Origin: RGEC01 sp964626685
Lineage (GTDB): Bacteria > Bacteroidota > Bacteroidia > NS11-12g > UBA955
Assembly: GCA_964626685.1 (NCBI GenBank)
Contig: CAZVJY010000001.1
Coordinates: forward strand, 183,377-247,376
Direction of reading: 5' to 3'
DNA length: 64,000 bases
The translations under genes were made by a program, and so were the position numbers. Below are positions 26,133 to 33,775 of the stretch, piece after piece (position 1 is the stretch's first letter; each line of letters opens with the position of its first letter). The notes beneath the pieces are model-generated. The model worked only from the letters and a program-made list of their open reading frames with translations. It was not told the origin of the DNA and made no database searches.

Positions 26133-27443
26133 ATGAGTCGTTTGGTAGCTATAGTAGGGAGGCCCAATGTGGGTAAATCAACATTGTTCAACCGTTTAAC
26201 AGGAGAACGCAAAGCCATTGTTGATGATATGAGCGGCGTTACCCGTGACCGCCACTATGGCACTTCTGAGTGGAACGGTATTGAGTTTTCCGTAGTGGAC
26301 ACCGGCGGTTTTGTACCCGACAGTTCGGATGTGTTTGAAGCTGCCATTCGCGAGCAGGTTCACATTGCCATAGAAGAAGCTTCCGTATTGCTTTTTGTGG
26401 TGGATGTGATGAGCGATGTGCATCCGCTGGACGAAGAATTTGCCCAGATTCTGAGGCGCTCCAAAAAACCCGTGCTGCTGGTGGTAAACAAAGTTGATAA
26501 CGAAAGACTGAGCATGGATGCTTCCGTATTCTACACCCTCGGTTTCGACCAGTATTTCGAAATTTCATCCGCAAATGGTCACGGTACCGGAGATTTGCTT
26601 GACGAAGTGGCTGCGCGGCTCAAGGAAGAAGCTCCCGATACCAGCATTGACGAAGACCTTCCCCGCATTGCCATTGTAGGAAGACCCAACGTGGGCAAAA
26701 GCAGCCTGGTAAATGCCCTCACTGGAACCCAACGCAATATTGTAACCAACATTGCCGGCACTACCCGCGATTCGCTGGACACCAAATACAAAGCCTACGG
26801 CAAAGAATTCATCCTGGTGGATACCGCCGGTATACGCCGCAAAAGCAAGGTGCATGAAAACATTGAATTTTACAGTGTAATGCGCTCCCTGCGTGCGCTG
26901 GAGAATAGCGATGTGGTGGTAATTGTGATTGATGCCACCCAAGGCCTGGAATCGCAGGATTTGAACCTGTTCTGGATGGCACACCGCCTGGGGAAAGGGG
27001 TTGTGATACTCGTAAATAAATGGGATCTGGTGGAAAAGGACACCAATACCCACCTCGCATACACCGAAGATATCAAATCCAAAATATCACCATTTGTGGA
27101 TGTGCCGATTTTGTACATCTCTGCTGTAACCAAACAGCGTATTTTTCAGGCCCTGGAAACCATCCTGCAGGTGTATGATGGCCTGACCATGAAAATTCCC
27201 ACCCACAAACTCAATGAATACCTGTTGCCTATCATGGAAGCGTTTCCGCCACCCAGCCGCAAGGGCAAATTCGTGAAAATTAAGTTTGTGACCCAGCTGC
27301 CCTCCAAAAGGCTGGCTATAGCGCTGTTTTGCAACCTGCCACAATACGTGGCCGACAGCTATTCCCGATTTATTGAAAACAAGCTGCGCGAAGCATTTCC
27401 GCTGACCGGTGTGCCGGTGACGTTGTTTTTCCGCAAAAAATGA
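26133..27443 (+). CDS. der: Ribosome-assembly GTPase Der (EngA)
   Basis: Double GTPase required for 50S subunit maturation. 436 residues from the ATG at 26133; a TTG four codons upstream lies within the promoter box and is rejected. G-domain 1 has AIVGRPNVGKSTLFN, DTGGF and NKVD. G-domain 2 has AIVGRPNVGKSSLVN (around residue 180), DTAGI and NKWD. The C-terminal KH-like domain ends LFFRKK. rlmN follows with an ATGA overlap. Confidence 0.96.
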   Translation: MSRLVAIVGRPNVGKSTLFNRLTGERKAIVDDMSGVTRDRHYGTSEWNGIEFSVVDTGGFVPDSSDVFEAAIREQVHIAIEEASVLLFVVDVMSDVHPLDEEFAQILRRSKKPVLLVVNKVDNERLSMDASVFYTLGFDQYFEISSANGHGTGDLLDEVAARLKEEAPDTSIDEDLPRIAIVGRPNVGKSSLVNALTGTQRNIVTNIAGTTRDSLDTKYKAYGKEFILVDTAGIRRKSKVHENIEFYSVMRSLRALENSDVVVIVIDATQGLESQDLNLFWMAHRLGKGVVILVNKWDLVEKDTNTHLAYTEDIKSKISPFVDVPILYISAVTKQRIFQALETILQVYDGLTMKIPTHKLNEYLLPIMEAFPPPSRKGKFVKIKFVTQLPSKRLAIALFCNLPQYVADSYSRFIENKLREAFPLTGVPVTLFFRKK

Positions 27444-28486
27444 GTACCGCTCAGGATATCCGATCCCTTACCCTTCCGCAACTGGAACAGGCCCTCAAAG
27501 ACCTTGGGGAGCCCGCATTCAGGGGCCGGCAGATTTATGAATGGCTGTGGAAGAAAGGGGCCCGGGATATAGCAGGCATGACCAATTTATCGCTGGCACT
27601 GAGAGAAAAGCTACAAAGCCATTTCTGCCTGCTGCCCGCGCAAATACACACCCAGCAAAAAAGCAAAGACGGAACCATAAAATGCAGTTTTGTGCTGCAC
27701 GACGGCAACCTGATTGAAGGCGTGCTAATACCCACCGAAACCCGCGTTACGGCTTGCGTTAGCAGCCAGGTAGGATGCAGCCTGGACTGTAAATTTTGTG
27801 CAACTGGCTATCTAAAACGGCAGCGCAACCTCGAAGCAGGCGAAATCTATGATCAGGTATGGTTGCTGAATGAACTGGCCGAAAAGCACTATGGCAAAGG
27901 GCTTGACAATATTGTGTACATGGGCATGGGTGAACCCTTACTCAATTATGCAAATGTGTGGCGCAGCGTGGAACTCATAACCGGTGAAAACGGCCTGAAC
28001 ATGAGCCCGCAGCGTATTACCGTGAGCACTGCAGGCATTGTCAAAATGATTGTGAAAATGGCCGATGACGGTGCCAAATTCAACCTGGCACTGAGCCTGC
28101 ACGCAGCCAACGACGAGAAACGCACCGCCATCATGCCGATCAACGCCAGCAACAACCTGGAAATGCTGGCCGAAGCGCTGAAACACTGGTATGACAAAAC
28201 AGGCTCCCGGCCCACATTGGAATACACCGTTATAGAAGGTATAAATGACGATGGAGAGGAAATGCGCGAACTGATTGCCTTTGCCCGGAAATTCCCCTGT
28301 AAAATCAACCTGATAGAATACAACCCCATAGGTGAACTGGCTCCTTACCTTCCAACCCAGGAAAATAAACTCGAACGCTTTGCCAACGGACTATCCGCTG
28401 CAAAACTGATTGTGAATGTGCGCAGGAGCCGCGGTAAAGATATTGATGCAGCCTGCGGTCAGCTGGCCAACAAACTGGGCAATTAA
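27440..28486 (+). CDS. rlmN: 23S rRNA/tRNA adenine-C2 methyltransferase RlmN
   Basis: Radical-SAM methyltransferase acting on A2503 of 23S rRNA and on A37 of some tRNAs. 348 residues. The cluster motif CSLDCKFCATG (CxxxCxxC) follows VSSQVGC around residue 110. Further motifs are YMGMGEPLLN, SLHAAND and the C-terminal methylation Cys in DIDAACGQL. It is translationally coupled to der and overlaps the convergent acetyltransferase gene by four bases. Confidence 0.96.
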   Translation: MSTAQDIRSLTLPQLEQALKDLGEPAFRGRQIYEWLWKKGARDIAGMTNLSLALREKLQSHFCLLPAQIHTQQKSKDGTIKCSFVLHDGNLIEGVLIPTETRVTACVSSQVGCSLDCKFCATGYLKRQRNLEAGEIYDQVWLLNELAEKHYGKGLDNIVYMGMGEPLLNYANVWRSVELITGENGLNMSPQRITVSTAGIVKMIVKMADDGAKFNLALSLHAANDEKRTAIMPINASNNLEMLAEALKHWYDKTGSRPTLEYTVIEGINDDGEEMRELIAFARKFPCKINLIEYNPIGELAPYLPTQENKLERFANGLSAAKLIVNVRRSRGKDIDAACGQLANKLGN

Positions 28487-28971
28487 CGCTTCAGCAGCAT
28501 TATAAAGTCATTCATAAAATAACCGTCACCGATGTCAAAATCGGCCACCTGCTCTATCACAAAACCCATTTTAAAATAAAAATTAATGGCCTTGTAATTC
28601 TGCCGGTTTACCTGCAGGCGCAGTTCGCGGCAATCCCTGTAATTTTTCATGATTTCATGAATAACATAAGATCCCACACCGGTGCGCTGCTGGGTGGTTT
28701 TGATATAACATTTATTCAGAAAATAGTTTCCAGGCCCCTTATTTTCTAATGCAGCAAATCCAATGGGGGTTTCATTTTCCAGCACAAGAAAAAAAAGCTG
28801 TCCGCTCTGCATTTGGTGCAGCATGGCTTCTTCGGCATACATGCGGTTCAGCATATAATCAACCTGCGCCTGACCAATGATGGCGGGATAATGGTCGTTC
28901 CATATTTCGCGGGCCAGTACCTGAATGGTGGAAATATCTTTTTCGGAGGCGGCTGATAAATGCAAATTCAC
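28483..28971 (-). CDS. GNAT-family N-acetyltransferase
   Basis: 162 residues from the GTG at 28971. An ATG at 29001 gives ten more residues (PHKFAHFCIV) but lies upstream of the -7-like box CATTTTTG (28976-28983), which ends four bases before the GTG. Acetyl-CoA binding is indicated by NKCYIKTTQQRTGVGSYVIH (Q/RxxGxG/A) and the final strands KAINFYFKMGFVIE. It resembles Bacteroidetes RimI-like GNATs of unknown substrate. It is convergent with rlmN and divergent from the ABC ATPase gene. Confidence 0.8.
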   Translation of the reverse strand: MNLHLSAASEKDISTIQVLAREIWNDHYPAIIGQAQVDYMLNRMYAEEAMLHQMQSGQLFFLVLENETPIGFAALENKGPGNYFLNKCYIKTTQQRTGVGSYVIHEIMKNYRDCRELRLQVNRQNYKAINFYFKMGFVIEQVADFDIGDGYFMNDFIMLLKR

Positions 28972-28975
28972 AATG

Positions 28976-28983
28976 CAAAAATG
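28976..28983 (-). promoter_or_regulatory. -7-like element of the GNAT gene (leaderless type)
   Basis: The minus strand reads CATTTTTG-CATT-GTG, one base off TAnnTTTG and with the same four-base gap as folA and purS. It decides the GTG start. Confidence 0.45.
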
Positions 28984-29006
28984 CGCAAATTTGTGGGGCA
29001 ATAACG

Positions 29007-29732
29007 ATGTTTAGGGCAGAATCTCTGGAAAGTGGCTACGTACAAGAAAAAAAATCCTGTGTATTGCACGGCCCTATGAATTTTGACATAAAACCGGGCT
29101 CACTGCTGCTGCTGGCAGGCAAAAACGGGGCTGGCAAAAGTACACTGATGCAGATTCTTGGAGGACTGGAAAAACCTTTATCCGGCAGGGTAATCATCAA
29201 TGGCTCCGATTTGCACAAAGTGAGCACAGAAACCCGCGCATCACTCATCAGCCAGGTTTTCACGCACCCGCCCAACATGCCATTAACAACAGCCAAAGAA
29301 GTTGTTTTCAGTAGTCGCCTGCGCTTTGTATCCGGCTGGAACGGCAACATCAAGGACCATGAAAAAGAGCTGCTAAAAGCACTGGAAATGTGCGGCATGG
29401 AAGCTTTTGCCGAAAGACAATTCAACACCCTCAGCGACGGCGAAAAACAAAAGGTAATGATTGCGCGCGCACTGGCTCAGGAAACTCCGGTATTGCTGAT
29501 GGATGAACCTTTGGCCTTTCTTGATTATCCCGGCAGAAGAGAAATGCTGGCGCGCATGAAAAAATGGTGCAGTGAGCTGGGCAAAACCATCCTATTCAGC
29601 AGCCATGACCTCGAACTGGCATTGAAAAGCGCGGATGCCATGCTGCTGTTGCAGGATAAAGGCAATTACAGATGGGAATGGGATCAAAAAACGGTAGCTC
29701 ACACGGATCCCGCGACGTTGTTTGGCGCATGA
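29007..29732 (+). CDS. Orphan ABC transporter ATP-binding protein (FecE/BtuD-like)
   Basis: 241-residue cytoplasmic ATPase. Walker A GKNGAGKST lies around residue 38, the signature is LSDGEKQK, Walker B is VLLMDEPL and the switch His is in FSSHDLEL. Sequence style is nearest to iron-siderophore, hemin and B12 importer ATPases, but no permease or binding protein gene is adjacent on either side. It is translationally coupled (ATGA) to the tRNA methyltransferase gene. Either the permease is encoded elsewhere or the protein has a non-transport role. Confidence 0.85.
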   Translation: MFRAESLESGYVQEKKSCVLHGPMNFDIKPGSLLLLAGKNGAGKSTLMQILGGLEKPLSGRVIINGSDLHKVSTETRASLISQVFTHPPNMPLTTAKEVVFSSRLRFVSGWNGNIKDHEKELLKALEMCGMEAFAERQFNTLSDGEKQKVMIARALAQETPVLLMDEPLAFLDYPGRREMLARMKKWCSELGKTILFSSHDLELALKSADAMLLLQDKGNYRWEWDQKTVAHTDPATLFGA

Positions 29733-30463
29733 AAACCCGCAGGCCATTTCGGTTTAAACAATTTGAAGTAGCGCAGGAAGGCGGTTGTATGCCCGTAACC
29801 ACCGATGCCTGTATTTTCGGCGCCCTGGCAGACATTGGAAATGCCAGAAGTGTACTGGATATTGGGACGGGTACCGGATTATTGTCGCTGATGCTGGCAC
29901 AACGGTTTCCCGAAGCGCATTTTACGGCTGTTGATATTGATGAAGCAAGTGTGAACCAAGCAAATCAAAATTTTGGCAACTCACCATGGAAAGGCCGTCT
30001 GCATGGCATCATAGCCGATATCCGAGAATGGGAACCGGGCAAACAATTTGATGCCATCGTGTGCAATCCACCATTTTTTGAGAATCAGTTGCAAAGCGAA
30101 AGTGACGCCAAACGCAGGGCCCGGCACACAGTGACATTGGATTATGAAAAACTGTTACTTAGTATAAAAAACCTATTAAAATCCGAAGGTAAATGCTGGC
30201 TACTTTTACCCTATATACATATGGATTTTATTGATACAGCACTTAAAAAGCACAATTTATATACCATTCATAAAATACCAGTGAGATCTTTTGACAAATC
30301 GAATCCACATGTATATATTATTTACATCAGCAAAACCAATGCTGAAGGATTTTACAGTGACTTTATAGTTTACGAAAGAAAAGGCGTTTTATCCGCAAAT
30401 ATGAAAATCTTAATGAAAGATTTTTACCTGGATTTAATTACCGATAAAAAGCAATATAAATAG
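29729..30463 (+). CDS. trmN6: tRNA1(Val) adenine(37)-N6-methyltransferase (TrmN6/YfiC family)
   Basis: Class I SAM methyltransferase, 244 residues from the ATG at 29729, which overlaps the ABC gene stop; an ATG at 29672 would put 19 extra residues in front of the fold. Motif I is VLDIGTGTGLLSLMLA, and the adenine-N6 motif is CNPPFFEN. The family N-terminus FRFKQFEVAQ and CMPVTTDACIFGA are also present. The last 180 bases are notably A+T-rich, with lysine-rich codons. Confidence 0.88.
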   Translation: MKTRRPFRFKQFEVAQEGGCMPVTTDACIFGALADIGNARSVLDIGTGTGLLSLMLAQRFPEAHFTAVDIDEASVNQANQNFGNSPWKGRLHGIIADIREWEPGKQFDAIVCNPPFFENQLQSESDAKRRARHTVTLDYEKLLLSIKNLLKSEGKCWLLLPYIHMDFIDTALKKHNLYTIHKIPVRSFDKSNPHVYIIYISKTNAEGFYSDFIVYERKGVLSANMKILMKDFYLDLITDKKQYK

Positions 30464-30475
30464 GATATTTATTTT

Positions 30476-30495
30476 ATTTATTTTTAGAAATAAAT
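30476..30495. terminator. A+T-rich inverted repeat between convergent genes
   Basis: ATTTATTT-TTAG-AAATAAAT, a perfect 8-bp stem in the 48-base gap between trmN6 (+) and the SDR gene (-). It has T runs on both strands and could terminate both transcripts, but the stem holds no G or C. Confidence 0.4.
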
Positions 30496-30511
30496 AACAA
30501 TTTACGTACGG

Positions 30512-31201
30512 TCAACCCCTTGGTTTCAATGGCCTGATTTCGAGGTTTACAGGATGGTAGTTTGCCGGGCTTTCCAGCGCATATATTATTTGTGTCGCAA
30601 CATCTTCAGGCATAAGCATATTGTCGTGCGCCTTGATATTGGCACTGTGTCTGAAAAAATCGGTTTTCACACTGCCGGGATACACACAGGTAACCTTCAC
30701 CCCAAAATCGCGCACTTCCTTGTATAGCGCATCGCTGAAACCGCGCACCGCAAACTTGGTGGCGCAATATCCAGAAACCTGCTGATACCCTTCTAGGCCT
30801 GCAATGCTGGCAATATTTACAATATGCCCCGAGTCTTGCTTCTTCATGCCCGGCAACACCCTGCGTGTAAAATAAAAAATACCGTTCACATTGGTATTGA
30901 ACATCTCCTGCCACTGTTCCACGCTCAGTTCTTCGCACGCACCAAAATAGCCAAGTCCGGCATTGTTGATGAGGATGTCAACAGTACCGTGCTTTTGCAA
31001 AATACTATCCATTACCGCATCTGCTTGCGCCTGATTGCCCACATCGGCATGCAAACAATGGTATTTCTCATGCTGCAAACTGCAACCGCTGCGGCAAATG
31101 CCATATACCTCAGCCCCTTTTTCCAGCAACATTTTCACACACTCAAGGCCAATACCTTTGTTAGCGCCGGTAACCACGGCAATTTTATTTTTCAATTCCA
31201 T
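30512..31201 (-). CDS. Short-chain dehydrogenase/reductase
   Basis: 229-residue NAD(P)-dependent oxidoreductase. The Rossmann motif is VVTGANKGIGLE, with NNAGLG around residue 80, catalytic Ser in NIASIAGLEG and YCATK (YxxxK) around 145. The substrate is unknown. Its ATG lies 17 bases inside the end of mnmH, so the two are co-transcribed. Confidence 0.88.
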   Translation of the reverse strand: MELKNKIAVVTGANKGIGLECVKMLLEKGAEVYGICRSGCSLQHEKYHCLHADVGNQAQADAVMDSILQKHGTVDILINNAGLGYFGACEELSVEQWQEMFNTNVNGIFYFTRRVLPGMKKQDSGHIVNIASIAGLEGYQQVSGYCATKFAVRGFSDALYKEVRDFGVKVTCVYPGSVKTDFFRHSANIKAHDNMLMPEDVATQIIYALESPANYHPVNLEIRPLKPRG

Positions 31202-32207
31202 AAGATTTCAGTTTTTTCATTAACAATTCAAGGCTGTTTTCGGTTTGCTGCCAGTCCCAAGCCTGAGGCTCAGAACGAAATCCGTTTTCCGCCACAAAAT
31301 AACGGTACGATTTATCATAGTAACCCATTAATATACGCACCCACGTTGTTTTTGCGCCACTCAGGATAGCCTCTTTTGCCTGCTGGCACAACAATCCTCC
31401 CAGTCTTTTTCTGAGCTTTTCGGTCTTTTCTGCCAGTATTTCCGGGTCAAAACCGGCATATTCTTTTTCAAGCCGCTCCATGCGCTGATGCTGTGGCACA
31501 TCAATTTCAAGCACAGAACTTTGCAACATATTCTGCCAAAAACCTTCCGGCATAACACAGGCTCCTATCTTGCGACTTTCATTTTCCAGAATGAGTGTTT
31601 GTGAAACAGGGAAAGCCGTAACCGCTTCGTGCAGCAGATTCTCAAACATTTCCACCGAGGGCTGTGCAGGCATGCCTAAACCGCCCAGGGCACTGCCTCT
31701 GTGAAATGCAAGCCCTTCCAGGTCAATCACAGAATACCCCTTCTCTGCCAGCATATGCAGGATTTCTGTTTTGCCCACACCTGTCATACCTCCGAGCAAC
31801 AGCATTTTACGCGGATTTGACAACGTAGTTTGAACCCTATTTCGGTAGGCTTTGTACCCCCCGGAAATAAGGCTCACAGGCTGTCCTCCCCACGAAAGTA
31901 TTGTGGCGGAAATATGGCTTCTCAAACCACCCCGCCAGCAATAAAAAAGGGGATTGGCGCCGGCCGCCTTAAATTCCTCATAAAGTATGTGAAACCGGGG
32001 ACCGAGCAGCTTAAAACCCAATGCCACAGCTGCGACTCTGCCCTGCTGCTTGTAGATAGTCCCTACCTGCACCCGTTCATCGTTTCGCAACAACGGAATA
32101 TTTACCGCTCCGGGAATGTGCCCCCTTTCAAATTCAGCTTCGCTGCGAACATCAATCAAAACATGACCTTCAAAGGGGAACTTATCTGCCTTGATCATGT
32201 TTATCAT
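31185..32207 (-). CDS. mnmH: tRNA 2-selenouridine synthase
   Basis: Replaces sulfur by selenium (with geranylated intermediates) at the wobble uridine of some tRNAs. 340 residues. An N-terminal rhodanese domain has VLIDVRSEAEFERGHIPGAV and the catalytic Cys in FYCWRGGLRS (around residue 90). A C-terminal P-loop domain has GGMTGVGKTEIL (around 140). The enzyme needs selenophosphate from SelD; no selD is in this window. The start MINMIK lies in a weak context; the second Met three codons later is equally possible. Confidence 0.92.
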   Translation of the reverse strand: MINMIKADKFPFEGHVLIDVRSEAEFERGHIPGAVNIPLLRNDERVQVGTIYKQQGRVAAVALGFKLLGPRFHILYEEFKAAGANPLFYCWRGGLRSHISATILSWGGQPVSLISGGYKAYRNRVQTTLSNPRKMLLLGGMTGVGKTEILHMLAEKGYSVIDLEGLAFHRGSALGGLGMPAQPSVEMFENLLHEAVTAFPVSQTLILENESRKIGACVMPEGFWQNMLQSSVLEIDVPQHQRMERLEKEYAGFDPEILAEKTEKLRKRLGGLLCQQAKEAILSGAKTTWVRILMGYYDKSYRYFVAENGFRSEPQAWDWQQTENSLELLMKKLKSYGIEK

Positions 32208-32291
32208 TTGGCAAAGATGCTGAAATTGACGGAATTGGCACGCATATAAATTTAACCAATACCGTATTTGCAGGAATACACAAAAGTCATT

Positions 32292-32315
32292 ACTGTCAAT
32301 TGTTGAGATGACAGT
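32292..32315. repeat. Inverted repeat, possible terminator
   Basis: ACTGTCA, ten-base loop, TGACAGT, followed by TTTT. It lies in the 195-base gap between mnmH and the DUF4286 gene, downstream of the purS-DUF4286 transcript. The T run is on the plus-strand side, so a terminator role for that minus-strand transcript is weak. Confidence 0.35.
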
Positions 32316-32367
32316 TTTAAACTAGGTAAACTTGTTTGCTAACAGTTATAAAATGTTATTGTAGTTT

Positions 32368-32394
32368 GTCATGCTGACCTTTCCTAAGCATGAC
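32368..32394. repeat. REP-like palindrome
   Basis: GTCATGCT, an 11-base loop, AGCATGAC (perfect 8-bp arms), just after the DUF4286 stop. From memory, dispersed palindromes of the form GTCATGCTGAGC...GAAGCATGAC are common in Bacteroidetes genomes and are probably linked to RAYT transposases. A truncated RAYT-like gene occurs at 54937. Only one copy is seen here. Confidence 0.5.
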
Positions 32395-32402
32395 CAGGTT
32401 CA

Positions 32403-32711
32403 CTAACCAATCACCTCAAGCAAACTGCGGTAGGCGAGCACACGTTCTCCATATTTATCGCGGGTTTTGGCCTGCAGTGCGGGTGCAAAATTGTCACGGT
32501 AGCGCTCATAATCGACCATGCTCTGCGCCGTGTATTGCACAGCGATATTTATGCCTTCGTCATCATCAGCCTGGGTAAGCAGCCGCATCATTTTCACATC
32601 CAGAAAACAACCTGTGGCCATAACCTCTGGCAAATGTTCATCACGCATCCATGCAAGCCATTCAGCCTCCATATCGGAGGAAATATGGCAGGTGACGTTG
32701 TAGACAACCAT
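32403..32711 (-). CDS. DUF4286-family protein
   Basis: 102-residue cytoplasmic protein with the family pattern VVYNVTCHISSDMEAEWLAW...HLPEVMATGCF near the N-terminus and a dimeric ferredoxin-like (ABM-type) look. It has no known function. The ATG overlaps the purS stop by one base (TAATG), so it is translated from the same mRNA as PurS. Confidence 0.8.
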   Translation of the reverse strand: MVVYNVTCHISSDMEAEWLAWMRDEHLPEVMATGCFLDVKMMRLLTQADDDEGINIAVQYTAQSMVDYERYRDNFAPALQAKTRDKYGERVLAYRSLLEVIG

Positions 32712-32962
32712 TACAGCGCTTTTACGCGGATATGGTAGCTTTCCATGATGAGGTTGGCAAGGAGTTTTTTGCAGGCTGTTTCAGCTGCTGAGTAAGCCGC
32801 TGCCTCGTCCGCTGCTTCCATTTCCATCGTGATGAACTTACCGACGCGTACTTCACTTACCTGAGGCAAACCAATGGAAGACATACTGTGCGTAACCGCC
32901 TTGCCCTGGGGATCCAGCAACCCTTTTTTGGGCATGATTTCAATTTCTGCGAAAAATTTCAC
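32711..32962 (-). CDS. purS: Phosphoribosylformylglycinamidine synthase subunit PurS
   Basis: Small structural subunit of the three-part FGAR amidotransferase (PurL/PurQ/PurS). 83 residues with the family pattern: KKGLLDPQGKAV at the N-terminus, VSEVRVGKFI in the middle and ACKKLLANLIMESYHIRV at the end. The start is GTG, four bases after a TAACTTTG box. No purL or purQ is adjacent; purF lies 29 kb away. Confidence 0.88.
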   Translation of the reverse strand: MKFFAEIEIMPKKGLLDPQGKAVTHSMSSIGLPQVSEVRVGKFITMEMEAADEAAAYSAAETACKKLLANLIMESYHIRVKAL

Positions 32963-32966
32963 AAGG

Positions 32967-32974
32967 CAAAGTTA
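32967..32974 (-). promoter_or_regulatory. -7 promoter element of purS (leaderless type)
   Basis: The minus strand reads TAACTTTG-CCTT-GTG, a full TAnnTTTG match with a four-base gap to the start codon. Confidence 0.55.
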
Positions 32975-33069
32975 CCCATATTTACCCAAACCCAAATCTG
33001 CCTTTTACACAGAATCTGCACAATAAAAATTGACTTTGCCGTGTCCAAACTCCGTAGTTACTTTGAACA

Positions 33070-33699
33070 ATGATGCGAATTATTGCTTTAGTAATGCCCA
33101 TGGTCCTTTTAGCCTGGTCCTGCAATCCTGCCAATACAGATAAACATGCCGACACCGACTCCGCCGCAGCAAACACAACTGATACAGCACAAACAGAGAC
33201 CACACAACCCGATGTGGTAGCAGCGGGAGAACACAGCATTACAGACAAGAGCACCTTACAAAACCTCTATTTACTCGGCAAGGAGGTAAGCTGCAGTTAC
33301 CCGGCAATCCCCGAACAACTAAAACAGCAATTACCAGACATCATGCAGGCCATCACCGACAACAAGGCCGTGATTACCGGCAGCTACCACATTGTACTGT
33401 TGGAAAACCCGGACGCAGTGAAGCCTTCCCGAATTTTCATCGGCATTCCTGTTCAGAAAGCTACTAAAGTAGGCGGTTTTGGCATGTTTACCATTCCATC
33501 CGGCAAATACCTCCGCCACCAATGTTCTGCCGAGCCGGGGAAGTCCCTTTCCGTTCACCGGAACGTGCTGAATGTGCCATTTAAAAAACTGAAACAAAAG
33601 GCAGGATTTCCCATTATTGAAAAATATGCTGAAACCCGCAACGATGAAATGACCAGTGTAATCAGTAAAGCCACGTTTTACTACACTATTGCGCAGTAA
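33070..33699 (+). CDS. Lipoprotein with GyrI-like (effector-binding) domain
   Basis: 209 residues. A lipoprotein signal has lipobox LAWSC (Cys near residue 18) and is followed by a Thr/Asp/Ala-rich linker to about residue 50. The folded part has the strand pattern of the GyrI/AraC-effector domain (IFIGIPVQKATKVGGFGMF, then SGKYLRHQC and FPIIEKYAETRND). Such domains usually bind small molecules in cytoplasmic regulators; here it would be periplasmic and membrane-anchored. ATGs at 33070 and 33073 are both possible. Confidence 0.65.
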   Translation: MMRIIALVMPMVLLAWSCNPANTDKHADTDSAAANTTDTAQTETTQPDVVAAGEHSITDKSTLQNLYLLGKEVSCSYPAIPEQLKQQLPDIMQAITDNKAVITGSYHIVLLENPDAVKPSRIFIGIPVQKATKVGGFGMFTIPSGKYLRHQCSAEPGKSLSVHRNVLNVPFKKLKQKAGFPIIEKYAETRNDEMTSVISKATFYYTIAQ

Positions 33700-33733
33700 G
33701 TCTGGAATATTTGCCTTTCTCTCAATTCTATCC

Positions 33734-33741
33734 TACATTTG
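33734..33741 (+). promoter_or_regulatory. -7 promoter element of the xseA operon
   Basis: TACATTTG, a full TAnnTTTG match, 34 bases before the xseA ATG. Confidence 0.55.
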
Positions 33742-33775
33742 ATAAGATGCGAAGGTTCCAAATCAAGAGCATATC

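Noticed and set aside
26565..27053. Minus-strand frame of 162 codons inside der
   Set aside because: Antisense to the second GTPase domain; no independent support.
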